A stretch of DNA of 64,000 bases from Chamaea fasciata (taxonomy: Eukaryota; Chordata; Aves; Passeriformes; Sylviidae). Made by a program: the position numbers and the translations under genes. Under the pieces are notes generated by a model. That model was not told the origin of the DNA. It ran no database searches and saw only the letters and a list, made by a program, of their open reading frames with translations. The DNA is taken from assembly GCA_029207755.1 (NCBI GenBank), contig JARCOQ010000186.1, positions 62,001 to 126,000 on the forward strand, in the 5' to 3' direction. This document shows positions 56,881 to 64,000 of the stretch, one piece after another (within the stretch, counting starts at the first letter, position 1; each line of letters opens with the position of its first letter).

Positions 56881-57345
56881 GGCGGGTTTGGGTAATTTTA
56901 GGCCAAACTGGGCAGGTTTAGGGTGGATTTTCGGCCCCTTTGGATGATTTTAGGCCAAATCTGGTGGGTTTTAGGGTGGGCTTTAGGTACATTTCATTGA
57001 TTTTAAGCCAAACCAGGTCTTTTCAGGGTTGATTTGACGCCCTTTTTAGGAGTTTTAAGGGGATTTTTTGCCATTTTGTGTGGATTTAAACCAGTCTGGG
57101 CAATTTTAGACGACATTGGTTGGTTTTAGACCCCTTTAGATGATTTTATCCCCAACGGGCTGATTTTAGACCGAACCCTGTGGCTATAGGGTGGCTTTTA
57201 GTGCCCTTTCGGTGATTTTAGGCCACTTTGTGGGGATTGCAGGCCTCTTAGGGTGATTTGAGGCCAAACCTGATCCGTGTGAGGGTGGATTTTAGGCCCT
57301 TTTGGAGAAATTTAGGCGCATTTTGGTGATTTTAAGCGAACCCGG
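56881..57345. repeat. TTTTAGGCCAAACC-type minisatellite
   Basis: About ten imperfect copies of TGATTTTAGGCCAAACC/GGTGGATTTTAGGCCCCTTT leading up to the zinc-finger promoter, as at 6,966-7,250. Confidence 0.7.
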
Positions 57346-58185
57346 GCGGTTTTAGGACCGCGCGTCGCCTTCGCCCCGACTCTTTCCCCTCACGATTCCC
57401 GCCCTGTCCCTGACCCCGCCCCTTTCCCGTCCCAGTTCCCGCCCTTTCCTTGTCCCCGCCCTCCCAGGCCGGGCCCGGGCCCGGGGGAGGAGGAGGAGGG
57501 AGGGAGGAAGAGGCGCAGCGGCGGCAGGAGCGGGAGGAGAAGACGAGCGGAGGGAGCGGCGGCTCCAGCGCTCCCTGAACTGGCGGCACCGCCGGGATCA
57601 TCGCCCCCATCCCGCAGGGGGCGGGGAGGGGGAGCTCGCCCCAAATATCCCGGGGGGTCCCTGGGTTTGGGGTTTGTTGGGGGGATGTTTGGAGCTCGCG
57701 GGGATCCAAAGCCGAGCAGCAGATGCCCCTCGGGGGGACATCGGGGGCTCCCCGGGAGGTGTTTTTGGGGTGTCCCGGTGTCGGCAGAGCGCCGGCGGTG
57801 GCGGGGGAACACCGGGTTTGGGGAGCCCGGGAGAGCCGCCGCTTCCCTGAGCGGGAGCCCAGAGAGAGGAGAGCCCAGAACCGCAAAGCGGGGACCCTGA
57901 GAGGGGGGGGACCCCTGGGATTGCCGGGACCCCGTTAGGGGCTGGAGGGGCGGGATGGCCGGGAAGGGGGTTCGGGAGTCGCGGTGCTGGAAGTGGCTGC
58001 TCCCGGTGTAAGCCCAGTCACTCCCAGTATCCGTAGGTGGGGAGACAGAAGAGGGGGGAGCTTTAAGGGTTCCTGGGACTCGCCGCAGCCCAGGGAGGGC
58101 AGGCACCGAGCAGACGGGGGATCTCCTTCCCCTTCCCTGTGACACGGAGGCAAATCCCATCCTGTCCTTGTCCTTCCTCCCCCAG
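57346..58185 (+). promoter_or_regulatory. CpG promoter and 5' region of zinc-finger gene
   Basis: CpG-rich block starting GGACCGCGCGTCGCC with CCCCGCCC boxes. It is followed by a purine-rich GGAGGAGGAGGAGGGAGGG stretch and a conserved 5' exon-like segment that is almost identical to 60,650-61,020. An intron acceptor (TCCTTCCTCCCCCAG, ending at 58,185) precedes the coding exon. Exact transcription start and first-exon donor are not clear. Confidence 0.7.
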
Positions 58186-58199
58186 ACAAGGAGCCGTGC

Positions 58200-59774
58200 A
58201 TGGAGAGCAGGGAGAACAAATCCCCGCGGCAGAAGCTCGTGGCAGAGGCCGTTTTGAGCGGCTCCACGGGGCAGGAATGCAACGGAGAGGAAAAGGGCCG
58301 GAGGTCCCTGAGGAGGAGGGGCTGCAAACGCAGCTGGCGAGGATGTGAGAAGGAAAGAGCCAGGCCGGGCTGGGAAGGCGGCCGGAGATGGAGCCAGAGC
58401 TCAGAGCTGGTGGTCCATGAGCAGCTTCGTGATGGGGAGAAGCCCCACAAGTGCTCCGAGTGTGGGAAGAGCTTCAGCCAGGCCAACAGCCTGATCTGCC
58501 ACCAAAGCATTCACACAGGTGAACGGCCCTACGAGTGTGGGGAATGTGGGAAGAGCTTCAGCCAGAGAATCAACCTGATCCAGCACCAGAACATCCACAC
58601 TGGGGAAAGGCCGTACAAGTGTGGGGAGTGTGGGAAGGGCTTCAGGGGCAGAGCCAACCTGAACTTCCACCAAAGGATCCACACTGGGGAGAAGCCCTAC
58701 GAGTGTGGGGAATGTGGGATGAGCTTCAGCCAGAGGTCCAGCCTACTCCGCCACCAGATGTTCCACACAGGGGAACGACCCTACCAGTGTGGGGAATGTG
58801 GGAAGAGCTTCACAGAGAGAGCCACCCTGATTGAGCATCAGAACATCCACACTGGGGAAAGGCCGTACACGTGTGGGGAATGTGGGAAGGGCTTCAGGCA
58901 GAGAGCCAACCTGAGGCTACACCAAAAGATCCACACTGGGGAGAGGCCCTATGAGTGTAGGGAATGTGGGAAGAGTTTCATCCAGAGTTCAAGTCTGATC
59001 AGCCACCAAAGCATCCACACCGGAGAGAGACCCTATGAGTGTGGGGAATGTGGGAAGAGCTTCAGTCTGAGGTCCAGGCTGATCTTTCACCATAGAATCC
59101 ACACTGGGAAAAGGCCCTACAAGTGTGGGGAATGTGGGATGAGCTTCAGGCGGAGCTCCCACCTGATCCTCCACCAAAGGACCCACACCGGGGAACGGCC
59201 CTACGAGTGTGGGGAATGTGGGAAGAGCTTCAGCCAGAAAATCAACCTGATCCAGCACCAGAACATCCACACTGGGGAAAGGCCGTACAAGTGTGGGGAA
59301 TGTGGGAAGGGCTTCAGCCACAGAGCCAGCCTGAGCTTGCACCTAAAAATCCACACTGGGGAGAGGCCCTACAAGTGTTGCCAGTGTGGAAAGGGGTTTC
59401 GGGTCAGCAGCAAGCTCCTTGAACACCAGCAGACACACACAGAGGAGAGGCCCTTCCGCTGCCCTGACTGCGGGAAGGGCTTCAGGCACAACCCCAACCT
59501 CATCATCCACCGGCGCATCCACACTGGGGAGAGGCCCCAAGAGTGTCCCCAGTGTGGGAAGAGCTTCTCACAGAGCTCAGCCTTGACCCAACACCAACCA
59601 AGGCAGCATCAGGAAAGCCCTGCCAGTGCCCCCGGTGCAGAAAGAGCTTCGAGCTCTGCTCCAGCTCCAGCCCCCACTGGAGGAGCCACATTGGGCAGAG
59701 CCCCGGTGACCCACATTCCCTGTGTTCCGTGTTGGGAAGTCACCTTGCCGATTATCCTTTTGATTAGACCTTAA
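58200..59774 (+). CDS. C2H2 zinc-finger protein, 14 fingers
   Basis: Open frame of 524 residues in an exon starting at 58,186, after a good acceptor. ATG 58,200 is the first in frame ([20 protein letters not shown]). Residues 1-80 form a polar leader of the type found in a large bird zinc-finger family. A degenerate finger ([14 protein letters not shown]) lacks its cysteines. Fourteen fingers follow from Cys85 to about residue 471, each C-x2-C-x12-H-x3/4-H with TGERPY linkers. A C-terminal Ser/Pro/Ala-rich tail of about 50 residues ends at TAA 59,772. Such proteins bind DNA in the nucleus and often silence repeats, but no KRAB or SCAN effector domain is visible here. No frame breaks. It is probably the last exon of a working gene; an upstream coding exon is possible. 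Confidence 0.9.
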   Translation: MESRENKSPRQKLVAEAVLSGSTGQECNGEEKGRRSLRRRGCKRSWRGCEKERARPGWEGGRRWSQSSELVVHEQLRDGEKPHKCSECGKSFSQANSLICHQSIHTGERPYECGECGKSFSQRINLIQHQNIHTGERPYKCGECGKGFRGRANLNFHQRIHTGEKPYECGECGMSFSQRSSLLRHQMFHTGERPYQCGECGKSFTERATLIEHQNIHTGERPYTCGECGKGFRQRANLRLHQKIHTGERPYECRECGKSFIQSSSLISHQSIHTGERPYECGECGKSFSLRSRLIFHHRIHTGKRPYKCGECGMSFRRSSHLILHQRTHTGERPYECGECGKSFSQKINLIQHQNIHTGERPYKCGECGKGFSHRASLSLHLKIHTGERPYKCCQCGKGFRVSSKLLEHQQTHTEERPFRCPDCGKGFRHNPNLIIHRRIHTGERPQECPQCGKSFSQSSALTQHQPRQHQESPASAPGAERASSSAPAPAPTGGATLGRAPVTHIPCVPCWEVTLPIILLIRP

Positions 59775-60094
59775 TTATTTTCTCTTCTCCCTCTCTTTGT
59801 ACTGCAAAAGCCAAGAGAGATTGTAGCCCTGCTTTCGTGCCTGAGATCTTTTGGTTTTGTGAAATTCTTTTCTCAGGGAATTTTCTGTAACCAAGAGGAG
59901 TGTTTTTCTAAAAACTGTAGCATTGTTTTTCATTCCTTTTCCTAGGAGAGACTTCTTCTTGATGTCCCTCTGGTCTGACTAGTGTGATTGATGAGGTTTG
60001 TCTTTTTGTCACCAATCAGATTGGTCTGTGTAAAATACTAAGGGAGACACATTCGAAAAACTAAAGGAGTCATTTTCAGCCTTGGGAAGCTCCG
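59775..60094 (+). other. 3' region of zinc-finger gene
   Basis: AT-richer 3'-UTR-like sequence after the stop codon. No standard AATAAA is evident before the next composite unit begins near 60,095. Confidence 0.4.
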
Positions 60095-60640
60095 AATCTC
60101 CCAGCTCGGTCCCGCCCAGTCCCGCCCGGAGGCGCGGCCAAAACTCCCCGGAGCGAGCGCTGCGGTCCCGGAGCGATCCCGGAGCGATTCCGGGTCCGAT
60201 CCCCGTCCCGGTTTCGGGCTCGGTCTCAGTCTCGGTCTCGGATCAGCGCCAGTGTCGGTGCTGGTTCCGGTGCCGGTCTCGGTCTGTCCCGGAGCGCTGC
60301 CGGTCTCGGTTCTGGCCGCGGTCCTGGAGCCTTCCCGGGGCCGGTTCCGAAGCGCTCCCGGTGCCGGTCGCACTGTCGGTCGTGGTCTCAGTCTTGGTCC
60401 CGGTACCAGTTCTGGTGTTGGTTTTGGTCTCGGTCTCGATGTCGGTCCCAGTGCCGGTGCCTGTGCGGGGCCGGACTCAGTTGCGGTGACGGTCTCAGCC
60501 TTGGTGTTGCTGCGGGTTCCGGTGCTGATCTTGTCTCGGTCCTGGTCCCGTTCCCGGAGATTTTTGGCCCATTTGGATGATTTGAAGCTAAACCTGGTGG
60601 ATTTTCGGCACAATTGGCGATTTTAGGCGAAACCGGGCAG
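60095..60640. repeat. Composite unit: GC block plus hexamer minisatellite
   Basis: It starts with CCCGCCCGGAGGCGCGGCCA (as near 54,085), then GGTCTC/GGTCCC/GGTGCC hexamers to about 60,560, then GATTTTAGGC-type motifs. Same order as in the arms. Confidence 0.75.
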
Positions 60641-61085
60641 TTTTAGGACCGCGCGTTCCCTTGACCCCGCCCCTTTTCTGTCCCAGTTCCCGCCCTTTCC
60701 TTGGCCCCGCCCTCCCAGGCCGGGCCCGGGCCCGGGGGAGGAGGAGGAGGGAGGGAGGAAGAGGCGCAGCGGCGGCAGGAGCGGGAGGAGAAGACGAGCG
60801 GAGGGAGCGGCGGCTCCAGCGCTCCCTGAACTGGCGGCACCGCCGGGATCATCGCCCCCATCCCGCAGGGGGCGGGGAGGGGGAGCTCGCCCCAAATATC
60901 CCGGGGGGTCCCTGGGTTTGGGGTTTGTTGGGGGGATGTTTGAAGCTCGCGGGGATCCAAAGCCGAGCAGCAGATGCCCTTCGGGGGGACATCGGACGCT
61001 CCCCGGGAGGTGTTTTTGGGGGGTCCCGGTGCCGGCAGTGGCTGCTCCCAGTATGAGCCCGGTCAGTCCCAGTATGAGCCCAGTC
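60641..61085 (+). promoter_or_regulatory. Second copy of zinc-finger promoter and 5' region
   Basis: Near-identical to 57,346-57,780, including the GGCCCGGGCCCGGGGGAGG stretch, the purine-rich run and the segment ending GGGAGGTGTTTTTGGGG. No zinc-finger array follows within the window, and the region is split by an insertion at 61,086. Confidence 0.75.
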
Positions 61086-61650
61086 TGTGAAAAACAAGGT
61101 TCACTTTCTATGTAAATTTTCAGAAACAGGTTTAATAGAAAATGAGTCAGTTAGGAGATAAAAAAAAAAGCTAACTACGTTTGGCCGGTTGACTTGGCAT
61201 TTAGCCTAGTCCACACTGCTGTATCAGAGTCATTCTTTAAATACCATTTCCATTGTATCAACCTGTTGAATGTTCATATTTTTCCATAAACTAGTTTCCA
61301 TATTCCGGGAACTGTTTTGCATGGTCCCTCCTTGGGTCCGCTGTTTTAGGGCATGCGTGTTTCTTGGCTGTGTCTTCATTATCACCTCCAGCTTGGGCCT
61401 TGGTCCATACTTTCTTCAGATGGTAGATGCTGATAGTTGGTATCTCAATAGCAGAGTCTCCTTTACATGTTCACTAGATGTTATCCCGACCAAACAGACA
61501 GTTTAAGCATACTATATCATCTAGTACCTCTATGCCTAGTTTTCTTTACTAATAGCAGAACTAAAAAAAACTTATATCATTACACAATATTCTTAACCAT
61601 ATAGAACACATCTTGCAAAAAGCCAAGTTTATAATATGCATTTATAACAC
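61086..61650 (-). mobile_element. Probable solo LTR or other insertion
   Basis: About 565 bp of AT-rich sequence, starting TGTGAAAAACAAGG and ending TTATAACA, sits inside the copied zinc-finger 5' region. The homologous sequence (CCAGTATGAGCCCAGT) resumes after it. TG...CA ends and length suit a solo LTR, but the flanking is repetitive, so a target-site duplication cannot be read. Confidence 0.45.
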
Positions 61651-61770
61651 CGGTCAGTCCCAGTATGAGCCCAGTGACTCCCAGTACCCGTAAGTGGGGA
61701 GACAGAAGAGGGGGGAGCTTTTTGGGTTCCTGGGACTCCCAGCAGCCCGGGGAGGGTGGGGACTGAATAG
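61651..61770 (+). pseudogene. Remainder of duplicated zinc-finger 5' region
   Basis: GTAAGTGGGGAGACAGAAGA followed by GGTTCCTGGGACTC matches 58,030-58,110. Homology then fades and the coding exon is absent. This leaves an orphan promoter and intron start. Confidence 0.65.
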
Positions 61771-64000
61771 ATGAGGGACCCCAATAAAAGTGTGACCTCC
61801 CCAACAGCTGGGACAGGGGGGAACCAATTTGGGCCTTGGAGCTGCAGGTGGACACAGGCAGCTGCTTCTGCTCCCTCTGTGTCCCTGTGTTCAGCAGTGC
61901 TGCTCCATCAGTCTGTGCCCAGCAACGGGGAAAAGCCTCAGCCCTGCAGGGCCAGCGGGAAGGGAGCTGCTCCATACAGGAACAGGGAACAAAGGAAACA
62001 CATTCTTTAGGATGTGTTTTCTGTTAAAAAAAAAAAAAAAAAGAAAGAAAAAAAAAAAAGAGAAAACCGGAAAAATTACAAAAGATAAAAACTGCCCAAA
62101 AACCGTGTAGTTAAAAGTCTTCCATAAGTGTGGATTAAAAAGGTGTAAGTGATGTTTTGAAATGAGAACTCAGTTGCTTTGTAAATGTGCTCGTGGCAAG
62201 GATTCATCAGCTGCATTCTTTTGCAGATTTTGGAATTATTTTCTAATATGAAGTAAATTTAAACTTAAAGCAATAGGAAATTGAAAGATGGATTGTGTAC
62301 GACTGCATCTTGAGTGTAAAAATTTGGCAGTTTGAAACTTGGAGCAAAAGTGTTGCAAATGAAAGTTTTAAATCCCATTGGATTGTGTGACAGCAGTTTT
62401 TCCTATACTATGTGTAGCAGCCCAAGGATTTCATCAGTGGGGTGGTGGGTGCTTTTAGCTTTGTCCTGTGCCACTCTGGGATGTCATGAAACAGGACTTC
62501 ACCTGCCACCAGCCCGCGTTTCCCTTTGCCACCCCAGCTCCGTGGACCTTGTGTCCCCCAAAGCAGACACAAAGTTTTCCTGCTGCTCTCCCTTTGCACA
62601 AATCCACAGAGAGCTGGGATTGTTCCAAGTCTTGTCTCTCCATTGTGCCATATTCCTAAAGAACCAGCAGCCCATCCCGATGAATACAGCGAGTTACACT
62701 GATGGTTGTCAGCTCCATTTCCTGCCTAGAAATCCTGAAACTGCTTCTAAATGCTGCTCTCCTCAGCTCTTAGACACCTACTCACACAAAGCTGGGAAAA
62801 AATCCCCTGGCTTCCGGCTTACAAGTGAGCCAAAGTTAGAGCTCTGTGGAAAATCTCTATCCATCCCTATCCTTTTAATACATCTGTATGTGAGGTGTGC
62901 ATGGATGTGTCTTGTATAGAAAGGAAGGAGTGCACAAGCACCGTGCCTGACACTTTCCCTGTCTGTGTTCATTCCATACCCATGGGTACAAAGACATTAT
63001 GGAAACCCTGGCGCAGACAGAGCCTTCTGTGCATGGATACAGAGACATCCAAGAGCCCCTTGGTCATCCTGCTGGAAGGACGACAAAAAGGGAGTGGGAA
63101 CTCAGCAGTGAGGAGAGCTGAGGGCTGGAGAGCAGCTCTGAATGACACTAAAATGTCTCTGGGCCTCTGAGACATTGCTACTCTTCAGCCAGCGACAGTC
63201 CCTAAGCCTGGGACTCAGTCTTCCTCATGCTGAGGGGCACCAAGGAAGGCAACAGTGTGATGGAGACTGGCATGGGCTGGGAACTCACTGGGGAAAAATA
63301 GAGAGCATTGTGAAGGAAAAGGCAGGTGGAGGACAGAACTGTTCAGAGAAGAGCTGAGCTACAGCTTGAGCAAGCTTAAAAATGTCATTTGGGGCCATCC
63401 CAGATTGATTTCATTTCAGAAGGTATTGAAGAAGTTTATTTTTTGGGCGGTATCATGTTTTCTCTTGGAGATGTACACTCTGCAAACTTGAGCCGCATTG
63501 CCAAAATGCTCAAGGCAAGTCTCTGCTGCAGGGCACACCGTTTCTTCTTTGGCTGATTCCGGCCCGGTGCTGAGCCCAGCAGAGCCCTGGCAGAGCCCAG
63601 AGCAGCCTCAGCACCCGCAGAGCCCGGCTGCAAGGACAGAAACCAGAAACCGCCCGTCAGCTGAAGGCTCCTGTGCCCTTGTCCCAGCCGCCCGCGGTGC
63701 CCAGGCCACGCTGGCCGTGCTCAGGGCTGGGCCCAAAGCTGCCCATCATTGCTGGCAGGACGTGTGCCCAGCCTGCAGCCAGCCACGGCGCATCCAGCCC
63801 TCAGCAGCTGCCCAGAGCAAGATGCTCCTGTGCTGGCTGCCATCTCCCAAAAGCTCTTACCCCACCCGTGCCAAGAAGACGGGGACCCACCTCACGCCAT
63901 CCGCCGCTGGAAGAAAAGCTGCTCCCAAACCACGTCCTCAGCCTTCTCCAAGGGCGCGGCCCATCCACGCCACAGCTGGTCCCAAGCACTTCCCAATCCA
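61771..64000. other. Unassigned sequence to end of window
   Basis: It contains an A-rich tract at 62,026-62,066 and otherwise ordinary sequence. No gene could be supported. Frames at 62,332-62,919 and after 63,400 show no recognisable domain. 63.6-64.0 kb is GC-rich. Confidence 0.5.

Noticed and set aside
58200..59774. KRAB or SCAN zinc-finger class
   Set aside because: No such domain is found in the leader or in upstream sequence inside the window.

Overview
This is eukaryotic, almost certainly avian and probably songbird DNA. The signs are CR1 LINE fragments, an olfactory receptor relic of the expanded avian OR14-like type, maestro heat-like (MROH-type) exons, solo LTRs of avian endogenous retroviruses, a C2H2 zinc-finger gene with the N-terminal leader of a bird-expanded family, and CpG-rich promoters embedded in G-rich minisatellites. 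Very little is intact protein-coding sequence. The one convincing open gene is a 14-finger zinc-finger protein at 58.2-59.8 kb. The repeat load would suit a W chromosome, a microchromosome or a pericentromeric block, but the sequence cannot decide between these.

Layout from left to right. (1) 1-6.96 kb is a tandem satellite with a ~191-bp unit, homogeneous up to ~3.95 kb and more diverged towards its right edge. (2) 7.0-8.2 kb is a CpG promoter plus first exon of a RAB4-like gene, followed by G-rich minisatellite intron. (3) 8.2-13.5 kb holds no intact gene. It contains a solo LTR (9.58-10.06 kb) and minus-strand exon relics of MROH-type HEAT-repeat genes. (4) 13,518-14,121 is solo LTR copy 1 of family A. 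(5) 14,122-30,554 and 39,219-55,652 are the two arms of a large inverted repeat. They are ~16.43 kb each and nearly identical by eye; paired positions sum to about 69,771-69,775. The spacer is 8.66 kb.

Each arm carries, from outside to inside: RAB4-like intron 1, exon 1 and promoter; a hexamer minisatellite; an ERV-L-like provirus with one LTR, gag, pol and a short 3' ORF; a CR1 fragment; a 145-bp tandem repeat; a short CR1 tail; and an OR14-like olfactory receptor pseudogene. The spacer holds a CR1 fragment, two copies of an unidentified segment, three solo LTRs (two of family A, one of another family) and a diverged third copy of a segment found in both arms. (6) 55.65-64 kb continues the RAB4-like pseudogene (exon 2 with a frameshift), then the zinc-finger gene, then a second copy of its promoter region with no finger array behind it, then unassigned sequence.

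The most notable signals are these. First, the inverted repeat, whose left-arm outer end and right-arm inner end lie exactly at the 3' ends of two same-orientation LTRs that lack target-site duplications, which suggests LTR-mediated rearrangement. Second, a complete -1 ribosomal frameshift signal (slippery heptamer, 6-nt spacer, H-type pseudoknot) at the gag-pol junction of the ERV, preserved in both arms although both copies are broken elsewhere. Third, a RAB4-type gene start present three times with its start codon as GTG, and a composite minisatellite-plus-promoter unit shared between this RAB4-like locus and the zinc-finger locus. All retroviral, RAB4-like, MROH-like and OR copies here look non-functional as proteins.
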